A stretch of 64,000 nt of DNA from Tubulanus polymorphus (GCF_964204645.1 NC_134031.1:15993307-16057306); one strand, 5' to 3'. Positions 1 to 11,650 are shown, numbered from the stretch's first letter. Notes: generated by a model from the letters alone, not told the origin. Translations and numbers: made by a program.

Positions 1-871
1 AATGTGGATTTTTTTCCGGTTCGTAATATATTGAACATATTGAAAATAGATCTGACCGCGTTTTTTGTGTATTAGGACTTCAAATAGCCTATGTCAGGTC
101 TATACTACACCACTATAACCAATGTAGTTTGGAGTAAGATATCACGAATCTAATCATTGTTAAGGTTCAATCGTTTCGAAATAAACCACAAAAATTCTAG
201 GACCTACCGATCAACTCTTGTTCGCTTCTGATAGGCCTATTTAAAATTTTCAAATGCCTATTTGATTCATCAGAGTTGCTTTTACTACTTACAACCATAA
301 TACCCAAATAGACGCACTATTATCATAATACTTATATTGTACTTAATCACCTGAATACTTGAATTACATTCTCGAAACCAGGATTAACAGAGCCATCGAG
401 GTGTAAAGGCACAGACGGTTGTCTTCTCCAGCACAGAAAACGTGTCATCGTTGATGTGAATTTCAAAAACATTTCCAACAATTCAAATTTAACTGCCAAA
501 TATGTTTTGACTGATTGAAGTTAAATAAAGGAATATCCTGTTGGTTGAAAATGCCTTACAAATTGAAAAATCAATTAATTGTACCAGCAGATAGTGAGCA
601 TGTGATCAGATATGGTATTAAAGGTCAGGGTCAGAAGGATTATCCGCGTGAACAAATAATAATAAGAGATCGACATTTATTTTCAAATCATATTCACATT
701 TAAAGAGCACATTAATAAAATATACATGTATCTATGCGTACATAATTGCAAAATATACATTTCAAGAATAAAACATGAAAATCTTAACAAAATTATTACA
801 AAATATACACTAATGACAGCAGAATCACGAATTTTAGCTTTCCATAGGGAAATATATGATTCGAATAAGAA
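1..871. other. 3' flank of the beta-lactamase-like gene, no gene seen
   Basis: AT-rich non-coding sequence downstream of the minus-strand gene that ends at 872. Only short chance reading frames of about 60 codons are present, without splice support or recognisable protein. The part nearest the gene is probably its 3' UTR. Confidence 0.5.
676..681 (-). terminator. Candidate polyadenylation signal of the beta-lactamase-like gene
   Basis: AATAAA on the minus strand about 190 nt downstream of the TGA at 872-874. It is the canonical hexamer at a sensible distance, but AT-rich sequence produces such hexamers by chance. Confidence 0.35.
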
Positions 872-3800
872 TCATTTGATGGCATTCATTTTTTCTAGAC
901 TGTCATAAACACCGTCGATAAGACTTCTCGCTCTCGGATCCTCGCCTAACGAATACAACCTGACGTCGTTTGTCGTGAACGCAAATGCCAATTCGTTTTC
1001 AACATCGGCAAACACGTAATGTCCTCCGAAACCGAGGTGTCCGAAAATGCGTCCGCCCTACGAGAAATATAATGAACGAGATATTTTGAGGGAACTTTCA
1101 TATTTTTTTTTAACAGAGGCAAAAATCTAGAAAGAGACCGCGGCAGTTTCTCTTACTTTTGGAAATTTCATCTGCATAAATCCCAGACCGAAGGCTAAAT
1201 CTATTTGCAAAGTTTCATCCAGAACTATCAGGTTTTCTTGTAATATTTCTGATACAAGGCTTTCACTAAGCATTCGCTTGTCATCCAGTCGACCTTTCGT
1301 CGTAAGCACGCTTATCATTTTAGCAAGTGATTTAGCAGTTCCAGCACCGGAACCACTCGACCAGGGTATAATGTTATTTTCGAATTTATCTTGATCCTGA
1401 AAAAGCAAAGATCGTAGAATGATAAATCGAAATAGAAGATTTCTGCCGCCCTCGCATATACGGCGGTATATCAGGGGTTGACTGTACCTGGTATCAGTAC
1501 CTCCTGGCGAGAAAACTCCATGGCGCTGTCAATATTTTGACAAAGATGAAACTTTCCTCATAAGTCTGAGTTATTTTGCCTTTCTCATTTGAAACAATAT
1601 ATAAACAAAGCGAGGGAATGTAATTCTTTTTATTTTGACTTGCAACGATAAGATATTTGTGCAACTTAGGCGATTATCAGATTTAGAAAATCTGAAAGGA
1701 TCTTTTGATGGGTAAATGGACCGGAAAACTTCAGACCTATCCATATCCATGAATGTAAGAAATCCCTACATGTGGAATGGCATATTTTCTGTAGGCTACA
1801 CTTACTTTTACAAAATCTTTGATGATATCTACTGATTTTCTACCGAATGATGGTTCACCGGTGTAAAGTGAGTGAAGAACTTCTTTCCAAGGCGTTTCCA
1901 TCAGCATCTCGAGGAACGTCCAATCATGCCAGACGGGGATCGAAGTTCGTTTATAGTCTTGTTCAGTTAATCCAATCATAAGATCGAGGCCTTCAAAAAA
2001 TAGAGATTACCAAAATTTATCAAAAGTTATAAGGTACTAGGCATTCGGCTCTGATATAGTGGAACCTCAGGCAGATCAGTCATTTCTGGCTATAAGGAAT
2101 TTTCAAGGAGAAAATTTCAAATTTCGTGGAAGTGTCTGCATCACTTTCATATCCCAATAACAATAGACTCCTCCTAAATCAGTATTGTTTTTCTCGGTAA
2201 ATCTATCGTAGTTTACTGTACAACTACGAAGATTTCCAATTGCCTATATCTCAAAATTGAGGGAGTTTTAAAGGAATTTCGCTCAAATTAAAATGATTTT
2301 CGGCAACTGTAAAAGAATTTTCTGTTTAGGCGTTTTTAAAGAATCAAGGAGTTGTAGGGACCCTGATAGTCAAATTGAAATCTTTCCATGAAATTGGTAT
2401 AATTTGATTAACTGGTAATTCCGAATCTTATCTAACACACTTTGAATTTCTAGTCCCTTCTCAAGTTCATTTATTGGAGGTTTAACTACTGTATACGTGT
2501 TTTTTCATTTTTGCCTGTGAAAAATCTTTTTCCATATAAATATAATATTGTAAATTTAAACCTAGACACTTTTCATGCAGCCTTGATACCGATGAACGAA
2601 TTTTCTTAAATATCGCGAAATTTATAAATCACGGACTTGTAAATATCACGTAAAGAAAATGGTTTATATAAGATATTTTATACATTCTTTCTAGCTTTCC
2701 TTTATTGTTTTATTGTTCACCCTTTTTTTTGGGTTTTTTTTGTCTTTTTTTTTTTCATTTACAGTTGTGTACTCTTGATTCATCATGAATAAATGAATTT
2801 GAATTTTAGATTTGCTTACCAAACGGCTTAGCGAGTTCTTGATCGATAATAGTTTGTATGTCTCTATGCTTTGGGTCGATACGTCTTATAATTTCATCCA
2901 TGTATAAACCATGAGTTAAAGTTTGATAACCTTGCTTCAAACCTGAAATACGTTTAAAAATCAAAATAAGATCTCGATTGTACCGTAGAAATTCTACCTG
3001 AAATCGCATCTACCTGGGGTCCACTGCGGTTTTTGTCTTGCTAGAATCTTCCTTTTCTTATCGGCAGGCTCGATCAAATCCGAAAATTGAATTTGTTCAT
3101 CTAAAAGCACTAATCCTGTCTAGAGTATGACGAGAAATCATGAAGAAAATATTAGAATAGCCAGTCAAGACAAGGGAGTACAGACGATGAGCTTAAAACC
3201 TGCTACAGTGGAACCTCATTACAGAGAATTTCGCAGGACCAGAAAATATGTCCGTTATAACCGATAATTTGTTATATCCACTCTTTTTATAGGCTACTGT
3301 GCTGCCGTCCCCTTCGACTTTACTATTTTGTTATTTTATCTTATCCACATCGTTTGTACTTTATTGACTTCGACTCGAATGTTTTTTATCGTAAATTTTA
3401 GAGTTCAATAAAGTTCTATTCTATTCTATTCTATCCAGTATGAAATTGATTAATTAGTCTTATTTCTTGGTACAAAATTCTATATTTGTTATATCCGAAT
3501 CGTTGTATCCGAGTTCTTTATAACGACGTTACACCGCATTTTCAAATTTTAGACGTGTTAAAAACGAAAATTATCCATCAAAACTTTTAATCAAGATAGA
3601 CCATCGTCGGGTTATTGGACTATATATTCACCTTGTGGGCTAACAATGTGCGTATTGTGATTTCATCTTTACCATTTTCGGCGAATTCGGGCCAGTATTT
3701 CGAGATTTTATTGTCGTAACTTGCATGCCCCCTGAATCAAAGAAATAAATACAGTAGTAGAATTCGCAAGATTTTGGACCGAAAAAAAATCTGCTTAATG

Positions 3801-4562
3801 AAAATTCTGGATTAAACATCATGTATGGACTGTAAATGATATTCAAATCAAAATTTGGATTTCACCATTCCGAATAAAGACGGTTTCACTTTAGGGGTGG
3901 ATCAAGTTGTAAGGCTTGGTTTTTAGATATCTTTTAAGAAACTCATCTGAAAATTTCTGAGAGGATGAGTGTCAAATTTACAGGTTTTTACGATCTTAGT
4001 CTTGATAAAAAAGGGCCACCTCAATGAGAAGGCAGGGGTCCGGACCCCAGAGACCACATTCTAAATCCGCCCCTGAGTAAATAAAGATACGGTCCTTCCT
4101 ACCTTTTGAGTCGCATTCGAACACTTTCAGAACTTACCTATCAACAAGTATAGCCAAACATAGAGCTGCCATTGCTTTAGACACCGAATGAACACAAGTT
4201 ATAGTGTCCGGTTTCCATTTCAGTTTCCGATCTAGATTGGCATATCCGCCGTGCAAATCCACAACCAGTTTACCTTTATGATAAACTACAAATGCACCTC
4301 CTTTCAAAAACCCGCTTTCAATATGTTGCCTGAAATCACCGCAAATAATTCACCTGAACACGCTTTTGTAACATCATTAATTCTGTGAGGAAAAAATAAA
4401 AGGGAAGGAACACTACCTGAATATTTGGACAACATTTTTGAATGGTCGTAGTGCATTTCCTTCTAGATGCAGCGGCAATGAGAGCCGAGGTGGCTTTGAA
4501 AATAAGTAAGCAAGTAAAGCGATACATGCAGCGATCAATGATAGCCAAATTGCCCGAGCCAT
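872..4562 (-). CDS. Serine beta-lactamase-like (class C/LACT-type) protein, 8 exons, 425 aa
   Basis: Minus-strand gene. Coding exons in transcription order: 4417-4562, 4138-4329, 3632-3731, 3014-3119, 2820-2942, 1806-1990, 1157-1396, 872-1057. All introns are GT-AG and the exons sum to 1,278 nt (425 codons plus TGA). Residues 1-22 (MARAIWLSLIAACIALLAYL...) form a hydrophobic signal or signal-anchor, so the protein probably enters the secretory pathway or sits in a membrane. The catalytic SxxK is visible as S97-V-S-K100. A Tyr motif (G-Y187-Q-T-L-T-H-G) follows, and H371-L-G373 stands where bacterial enzymes have KTG. This motif order is that of the penicillin-binding/class C beta-lactamase/esterase fold, including animal LACT proteins. 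It probably acts as a hydrolase or esterase; the substrate is unknown. The start is the first in-frame ATG leading directly into the hydrophobic segment. A competing frame with an internal ATG at 4525-4527 fails because it runs into a stop in exon 2. Confidence 0.88.
3206..3537. mobile_element. Pogo/Tigger-like MITE copy, interrupted by a retroposon fragment
   Basis: Begins TA-CAGTGGAACCTCATTACAG and ends in a degraded inverted complement (TTATAACGACGTTACACCG). The inside matches the copy at 10629-10784 read on the opposite strand. It is split at 3281-3431 by a foreign 151-bp block (separate entry). It lies in the intron between beta-lactamase exons 3 and 4. Confidence 0.65.
3281..3431 (+). 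mobile_element. Short retroposon fragment with TTCTA-repeat tail inside a MITE
   Basis: The block carries AATAAAG followed by several TTCTA units at its 3' end. It is flanked by a direct repeat, TATCCA at 3275-3280 and again at 3432-3437. The uninterrupted relative at 10629-10784 has this site once, so this is an insertion with target-site duplication. A pentanucleotide-repeat 3' end suggests a 5'-truncated non-LTR element or SINE; the family is not identified. Confidence 0.6.
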
Positions 4563-5383
4563 TTAGCAACTTGGCAATGAGAAAATCTGACTTGGGGGTC
4601 AACTCAACTACTACACTACACTAGACTAGCAGTGACTGGTGAGCCGTATTATTGTACAGCAGTGAGTAGTATTGTATTACTAATTAGCCGTGCTGTATTT
4701 GCGAGATGTTATCCTTCCTTTTACGCTTAAATGGTTATTTGTCAGTGAACTTATTTCAAATAGAATCAATGCACCATTATCGGCAATAATTTTAAAACTG
4801 CTCCGATCGAATAGTGCCGACGATAAATACGAAATAATTCCAAATTTGATAAAAAAATGTGTAGAATTCTGTCAGAGAGCTCGACGACCTTGTATTCCGG
4901 TTACGGAGATTGGTCATTTTCGGTTTGATGTCGGTGGTATCCGCTTAGGCAGTGGTGGCAGCACAATACGGTATATCGAGATCAGCAAACTGCCGGCGGG
5001 CGACATCTCGATGCAAATCATAATGAATATTGCAAACCTTAAGATTCATCCATGTGCCGATCGTGGCTTGTAAAGATAAGCACGAAGAATTCCACATCGT
5101 ATTCGAAGGCCGAAAATTCTATGACTTTTAAAGTGAAATTTAGATAAGAGACCAGGCGGTGCTGCCACTAATTCAAGACGGTGAAATATAACACTAACGG
5201 GAAACCGATGTTTTCGGTAGTAACGACTACGCACGAAGCTCCACAATGAATCATTCCATGCATCCGTTACCCTCCTTCTCTTTCTGTTGGGCTGAGGAGT
5301 CATTTTGAATCCCATATTTCATGGTTTCGCGGCTGTGAAGTGTTTATTCTGTTGTATTTGATCGGTAGGAATTGACGTGAACT
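4563..5383. promoter_or_regulatory. Shared upstream region between divergent beta-lactamase-like and MRPL20 genes
   Basis: The 821-bp gap separates two divergently transcribed genes, so it should hold both promoters and 5' UTRs. I see no TATA box at a convincing position. An open frame spans 4690-5073 on the plus strand but lacks an ATG start and resembles no family I know. Confidence 0.4.
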
Positions 5384-8144
5384 ATGGTTTTCCTGACATT
5401 CGCCCGGTTTGGAAGAATTCCTCACCGAACTGGACGATGTCCAAAACCGGATCGATTTTGGAAAACTCAACAACTTTATCGAATGACATGGGTACGTGAC
5501 TACGAGTTATGACTGTGTGTGGGCGAGAATGTCGGGAGTTATTTTGTGAAAAGCTTCTGTTGAACACGGTTATAGTGATATATGGTGTATGGAATGTACC
5601 TACCTCTACCTGCTATACTAACTTCTTTCTTGTATGCTATAATACCAATGGCAATGGAAGTGGATATTTTGGCTTTGCCTCCTACTACAGCTTCACGATC
5701 TTGATTTTCTTTTTCAAAGTCAGGAAATTTAGCGAAAAGTTTAAGATCTGTGAAAATAATAGTGAGATCGCGCTTTCAATCAAACAGTTTCCATCTATGG
5801 TTTACCTATCTGACTGTAAATGGATTGAATTAATGGAGGTTTAGTCAGGGAAAACAACCATTATGTCAGGGATTAGTCAGGGTAGAAGTGGATCAAATAA
5901 AATTGGCCACCCTTATGATGCTTAACATGGCTTGGTGGCCATTGGAAAGCTCAGGGAATCAGAAAAAATCTGGAGAAAACAGGAAAAACTTGTGGATTTT
6001 TATCAGGATGTGATTAACTTTAAAAATAAATGAATTGTCATATTTTATAACTAGAAATTTCTCTGATTCAGGGAGTTAAATGGAATCGTATAGGCCTACG
6101 GAATAATCGTGATTTATAAATGGGTGGAAAGTGGCGCAACCCGGTGTGATAAGTTCTTCGGTTTTTCTATTGTAGCGATTTCATAATCGGCCAAGAAACG
6201 TCTACAAACTGGCAGTAACGGCCGCGCGGAGAGCGATGAAAGCCTCGACAATGGGACGTCGTTCCAAGAAAACCTACCACAGTGATGTGAGTGAAGATTT
6301 TAGGGTTCTTTAAGATCAGGGCTCGCGTTTTATTGATGCTGAAGCAGATTTTAATACCTGGGAACATTTTGAAATTTGTCAGTTATAATCATGGTTTCTC
6401 GTTGTTATCAACCAGATTGGGTAAACTTTGATACTCAGTTTATGAAAACAGGCCCAGGGAATTCCAAATTTTTTTTTTGGGGGGGGGGTGGGGTTTCGAA
6501 ATCCGGAAATTCTGGCACTTCAAAATTTTTCTATATTCAACACTGGCAGTGGTTAAAGCGTTTGACTCTGGGAAGCCAGGTCGTGGGTTCGAACCCCGTA
6601 CATTACCGTAGTGTCCTCGGGCAAGACATTTATCCTCATAGCCTCTCTCCACCCAGGAGTAAATGGGTACCTGGCCTGATAGTTGATTCCTGAGCGCCTA
6701 GCAGCTGCTCGGATGTTACTTCTCTCCAGGGAGAGTTGATTGATGATGGTTAGATTTGTAGGCTAGGGGTATCACAGTGAAAAGGGCGCTATCTAGAATC
6801 AATTGCCATTACCATCACACTGAAAAAATGCAATAGAAATATGAAAGTTTAGGATCATGTATTTATTTCAGTTATGGAAGCTGAGGATAAGTGCAGGAGC
6901 TGGAGAACATGGATTGAACTATGAACAGTTTCTGACCGGTTTGTCTGAGGTAGGAGTCCTACACGGCTAGATGATACTAAAATATTGATTTCAAAAATTC
7001 TCCCGAGAAATTCTCTAATATACGGGCATGTTTTTCAGAGTAATATCTTGTTGAGTAGGAAAGTGCTCGCTGAGCTGGCTATGTTTGAGCCACGTACGTT
7101 TAAGGTGTGTATTTTCAAACTTTCTCTTGGGTTCGGATTGATGTGAAAGATTCGAAAAGGTGTGAGAAATGGAAGTCTGTTTAGAAGTTGTGAAGAAATG
7201 TGACAAATTTGATACATCTCAACCCGAAACTAATGGGTGAGAAATTCAAGAAAAGCGTTTCGTCAAAATATTTTGATCCTTCTTACACAATAAACTACAG
7301 CGCTCACAAGCTGTGTTGAAGTTTAAGAAATTTTCTTTTAATCTGAAAGAGATTACAATCGGTAACTGTGTTATTGCACTACAGTGTGAAAAAATGTGAA
7401 AAGTCCTCATATTTTCTTCTAAAAAATGTGAAAAAAGCCAATTGTAAGAATACCGTGGACATGTGGAAAACTCCTGAGTTCATCAGCCTGACCCATTTCA
7501 GTTTTATTCTGTGTCTTGTGGGTAAATTTTGAACTTTCTAATTTGCAGAATTTCTTCTCATCAGCAAACCTAGGTACCACTTCTATTTCAGAGTAGTTTC
7601 TATTTTGATACTTTAAATATTCCCAAAATAATCAAAATACTCTCGACATCAGCATATTTTAAATTTTCGATTAAATTGCAATTCATGTCAAATTACCTGA
7701 AGAAACTGCTAAAGTCAGGTTTGCTTCATATAGTGCATTGTAGATACTGGAAAGATTTTTGTGTCGTTACCAGTAGACTGATGTTAATCTCAGTGTACAG
7801 AGTTAATGAGCAAAGCCCACCGTAGACAATTTAACAATTCATTCTGACAGTTTCGACTAAATTTCAAAGAAACCAAAATAACATAATTTATCAAATAATG
7901 ATTTATGTTATTTTGGTTTCTCTGATGATGAAGTTTAGGCTGTGGTAAAAATTTGGAAAACTGTCCGAAAAGGTCATGAATTTTTTTTGTGTCATATTTT
8001 CAGAGTTTAGCCGACATCGCCAAGCAGCATCACATCGAACAAGGGATTACTATAGAAGGAATGACCCCGCCCGCGGGTGTAGTGACTCGAGGAATGTTAA
8101 ATACGCCGATTGTGCCCGGAAATAAAAATCTCTATCCGTATTGA
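5384..8144 (+). CDS. MRPL20: Mitochondrial large-subunit ribosomal protein bL20m (MRPL20), 5 exons, 167 aa
   Basis: Plus-strand exons: 5384-5491, 6176-6286, 6872-6949, 7039-7104, 8004-8144. Every exon is a multiple of three and every intron is phase 0 with GT-AG ends; the total is 167 codons plus TGA. The N-terminus MVFLTFARF and the block PDRFWKTQQL are typical of animal bL20m. They are followed by RNVYKLAVTAARRAMK..GRRSKK, the basic rRNA-binding core, then LWKLRISAGAGEHGLNYEQF and a helical NILLSRKVLAELAMFEPRTF segment. bL20 is an early-binding 23S/16S-type rRNA protein needed for large-subunit assembly, here in mitochondria. The C-terminal extension (ITIEGMTPPAGVV...) makes it somewhat longer than the human protein (149 aa). 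The start is the ATG opening the conserved N-terminus. Confidence 0.93.
6541..6830 (+). repeat. tRNA-derived SINE in MRPL20 intron 2
   Basis: The head resembles a tRNA: an A-box-like GGCAGTGGTTAAAGCG at about 6545-6560 and a B box GGGTTCGAACCCC at 6585-6597. A non-tRNA body follows with the block GTGTCCTCGGGCAAGACA and CCACCCAGGAGTAAATGGG. The body recurs in reverse orientation at about 48740-48950, as expected for a dispersed SINE. It is not a functional tRNA gene: no acceptor stem closes and the sequence continues as a conserved body. Confidence 0.7.
7771..7940. repeat. Palindromic MITE-like element with GTAGACTGATGTTAATCTC end
   Basis: In the last MRPL20 intron. It starts AGTAGACTGATGTTAATCTC, contains TGAGCAAAGCCCAC and a GACAGTTTCGACTAAA block, and has an internal hairpin with 19-20-nt arms (about 7868-7887 and 7903-7922). 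The same outer sequence recurs at 16921-17222. Confidence 0.6.
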
Positions 8145-8203
8145 ACGCGAAGGAATAAATATCGTGTTTATCCGCCCATCGACGATGGCTGTTGTTACGA
8201 CGG

Positions 8204-8209
8204 AATAAA
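8204..8209 (+). terminator. Candidate polyadenylation signal of MRPL20
   Basis: AATAAA 60 nt after the TGA. Another AATAAA at 8154-8159 is only 10 nt after the stop and less likely to be used alone. Confidence 0.4.
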
Positions 8210-8824
8210 AAACGGTTTACGCGAATCTGGAATACGAACCTTCGGATAGCTTTATGTGGCGAGGAATATCTTGAATTAATTCGCGGAAATAAATTAATCG
8301 CGGAATTCGTTAGCCTCGATCAAAAAATAGTTAAAAAAAAGAGTAGTTAAAAAGTTGGATTTATAGTCACTCGTACACACGTGCTAGAAGCTGCTGCCAT
8401 CTGGTAGAAAATTGGGTAACTACATATCTGTTTTCGTCACCAGATTGTGGCGCCGTCTGATGTTTTTAATCGTAACTAATAGAATATTTCGTATTGATCA
8501 CTAACTCCTATTCTCTCTCTCTTCTTTTTTTCTCGCTTCTGTTTTGTGTATGTATATACATATATTCATATATACGTATACGTATCTCGCTTTGTTATGA
8601 ACTTTTTACCATGGAAGATTTTTTTAATTTCGACGGTGAAATTCTAGTCGGATGTGCCTACAATTATTTTTCAGAAATTTTCTACCTACCTTGTTTGTAT
8701 ATGGAGGTAAAGGCGACAGAGTCGTGTACCGTTTTGACGTGTATCTCTCTGACTGAGGCCATAAAATGAAATGGCAAATGCTGGAACCACAATTTTGACA
8801 AAATATAGGGACTCCAGTTGAATT

Positions 8825-8959
8825 CAGGGTTCTGGGAATTAGGACACTTTTCCTGAAAATAAGGGAAAGTTAGGGAATTTGAATTTTTCGTGTCTTGTCG
8901 TTTTTGCTGGCGATGAGTGGCGCGAGGAACCTCGCGATGAGAAACATCCCCCATCGAGG

Positions 8960-8990
<31 letters not shown>

Positions 8991-9038
8991 CGGGGAATTA
9001 TCAGAGAATTTTGAATTCCCTGATCTGCTAGAACCCTG
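8825..9038. mobile_element. MITE-like element, CAGGGTTC terminal inverted repeats
   Basis: Starts CAGGGTTCTGGGAATT and ends AATTCCCTGATCTGCTAGAACCCTG (inverted complement at the tip). The middle carries GTGTCTTGTCGTTTTTGCTGG..GAGTGGCG, shared with 11267-11529 and 59261-59629. An AT microsatellite has expanded inside at about 8961-8986. Confidence 0.65.
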
Positions 9039-10138
9039 CGAATTATTGGAAATGGAACTAGTATGAACTAATCTATGAAGTTAATGTAATTTATATGGAA
9101 CAAGGTCGAATCTGTTGTCGAACTTGCCGACCAGGAAATATTTCAATGATGTTTTCCCCGGGGAAATTTTCATTGTTTTATCGTAGTCGCCATCATCCAG
9201 AACATTTGTACTTGGTAAACGATGACTCATATACAAACAAAGCCGAGACTCATTTCGTAGTTGTTCAGATTTAAATAGATCAATGTCGCCGAAATCGACC
9301 GCCAGAAACTCTAGATGGACGTCGAGTGCACGCAACGAGGGGCTGAATCATCTTATTTCCCTCGCGAGGAGACGACGAACTATACGGCTGCAGCGGCGGT
9401 GGTCGTCCCCGGCGACAAACGACGTCATCCATTTAATTCTGATTGATCATCGTTATTTCTCTTCCCGGTTACCATGGCGATGTGGTGTGACAGTATTATT
9501 ATCCGAGGCAGCTGTAACGAGGGGTTCCGTGCGTCTGTGTGTGAGTGTGTGTGTGTTCAGAATCCCGTCAAGTATTGCCGCATATACGCAATCCGCATAT
9601 GTCGCCATTTTATACGCGTTCTATTGTTAAACCGGTAGACAACTGCTCAGATTTCTTTCCGATGCTTGATTTCGTTACTTTTTTCCACGAAAATGAAAAA
9701 AAAAGAAAATTGCTAAGATTCTAATACCGGTAATTCCTGTCTCTACAACAGACGGACATCGATTTTTACTGGACCCGTGGACAACTTCTCGATTTCGTTA
9801 CTTTTTACCCGAAAACGAAATAGAAGCAAAAATTTGAAATTTTCGATACCGATTATTACCGCATTTATAACAGACGTCGATGAGTCTCGGGTTGTTGTTT
9901 TTTTTTTTTTTTAAGAAAGCGCCAGACTGTGTCGGATATCGGCGGGAATCACCTGCTACCGATCGGTATTAATCATCGCGCGTCGTGTCGTAGTAGGTTT
10001 CGACGACGTTAACTTCGAAAGAATGCGGGTAATAAAATAAATTGTCCTGTATCGTTGTGAAGTTAATGCGGCCGTTTTGGTCGGAAGGAAGATATATGGC
10101 GAGCGACACATTTTAAATGAGTCACATCTGCGCAAATG

Positions 10139-10140
10139 TA

Positions 10141-10170
<30 letters not shown>
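10139..10170 (+). repeat. ATT microsatellite
   Basis: About ten uninterrupted TTA/ATT units. Confidence 0.95.
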
Positions 10171-10171
<1 letters not shown>

Positions 10172-10628
10172 GTACGCGATGTGATGATAAATTGGAAGCT
10201 AGAATTATGTTCGGAATTATTTGATCTATATACTCGAATGTTTTTCCCAAAGCCATCTGGGTCCGGTTCCACTTAACTCGTGAGTTAACTCAGAACTCAG
10301 AACTGTGGAACTAGGTTCTGGATTTTCCTATGTAGGCCGATATCTTCTGGGACGAGTTTGAAACCGGCTTTGAGCAACTGGCTTTAAAGGTCTAGGCTAT
10401 CAAAATGATGCAGTGGAGCGTGAGGTCAGAATCACTTGGCATTAACATGGAATAATTCGACCCGCGACTAAAATTTGGTCAGGCCAAATTTGGCCCGCGT
10501 CAAACAGGCACAGACGCATTTGGAACCAGCTTGAACAGATAGCCGGGCCTAATCTGCGATGGGTTTAATTTGGCCCAGGTCAAAACGCTGAAGTGTTACT
10601 GCGGATAATCAAATGATTTTTTCGCAGA

Positions 10629-10784
10629 CAGTGGAACCTGTTATAATGATTCATCTGATGCAACAAATATAGAATTTTCGCAAGTAAGATAATGTAATCA
10701 ATTTCATACTGGATATAACGAACTATCGGTTATAAAGAACATATTTTCTGGTTCCGTGAAGTTCGCTGTAACGAGGTTCCGCTG
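10629..10784. mobile_element. Pogo/Tigger-like MITE copy
   Basis: CAGTGGAACCTGTTATAATG at one end and GCTGTAACGAGGTTCCGCTG at the other form imperfect terminal inverted repeats. The interior includes GGATATAACGAAC and ATATTTTCTGGTTCCGTGAAG, shared with the copies at 3206, 14670 and 20910. No transposase is present. Confidence 0.7.
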
Positions 10785-11266
10785 TTACATTGAACTGGTG
10801 AATATTTCAGGGGGGTGGCTGCATCAATCTACTCTTTAGTCGATGACACGACAACGTGTCCTTGGCCGCTGGTGGTGATGAGTCATTCGAACATAATCTG
10901 CTCATAAATTCTCCGTGCGTGCCGCTTCCCCTGCGGATCTCATTTCATTACTCAGAGATTTTTTATCGACATTCTCCCGACCGACCGTACGTCGTGGTTG
11001 CTTCGCGTGCAACCTGTTAACGACAACGTCTTCTGTTGCCTCGTCGTCACGGCGACTGCTCCGGTGCGTCATATGATATCGCGAGACGCCGGCCGGAGCT
11101 CGCTGCATGACTAATTTTATCGCTGCGATGATGAACGCGATCGAGGCGCCTTTTTTCCGCTATGAAAACAAGGAAAATCGATCTCTTCGAAGGCGACGTG
11201 CCGCGCGCCTTTCAAACAGGTTGATGTGATTTTGTCTCGTTTTATATTTGAATTGATACTGTTCGC

Positions 11267-11529
11267 CGGGGTTCTTACAGATCGTGGAAAATCAAGAATT
11301 CTGACTCTCGTCTTGAAAATCAGCAGAGAAAATTCGGGGAATTTGAATTTTTGGTGTCTTTTGGTTCTTGCCGATGACGAGCGACACAAGGAACCTCTTG
11401 AAAAGAAAACCGCCTCCTCTGAGAATATCTCGAATTTAATCGGGGAATATTTGGTCGAGGATCAGGGAAGTATAGAATTTTGGGTAGAGGATCGGAGAAG
11501 TTTGAATTCTCTGGTCTGTATGAACCCAG
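11267..11529. mobile_element. MITE-like element, CAGGGTTC family, second copy
   Basis: Begins CGGGGTTCTTACAGATCGTGG and ends GAATTCTCTGGTCTGTATGAACCCA. The interior GAATTTTTGGTGTCTTTTGGTTCTTGCC matches the copies at 8825-9038 and 59261-59629. Confidence 0.6.
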
Positions 11530-11650
11530 GGGCCGGTTTTATAAACTGGTATTACCGTTAACCCGGGGGGGGGGGCTAACTCAATTCATTATCAATTGAG
11601 TTATAGCCCCGGGTTAAAGGTGGTAATACCAGTCTATAAAACCGGGCCCA
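11529..11650. repeat. Near-perfect palindrome with GGGCCGGTTTTATAAACTGG-like arms
   Basis: The arm GCCGGTTTTATAAACTGGTA..TTAACCCGGGG is mirrored by CCCCGGGTTAA..TAATACCAGTCTATAAAACCGGGCCC. A short G-run and an inner ATCAATTGAG-type palindrome sit between. It abuts or is inserted into the terminal repeat of the preceding element. Consistent with a small foldback element. Confidence 0.7.

Noticed and set aside
4690-5073. A 127-codon plus-strand gene between the beta-lactamase-like gene and MRPL20
   Set aside because: It has no ATG at its 5' end, no splice context was found, and the translation resembles no family. It overlaps a minus-strand open frame of similar quality at 5046-5315.
6541-6600. 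A tRNA gene
   Set aside because: A- and B-box-like sequences are present, but the cloverleaf does not close and the sequence continues into a body repeated at 48740-48950, so it is a SINE head.
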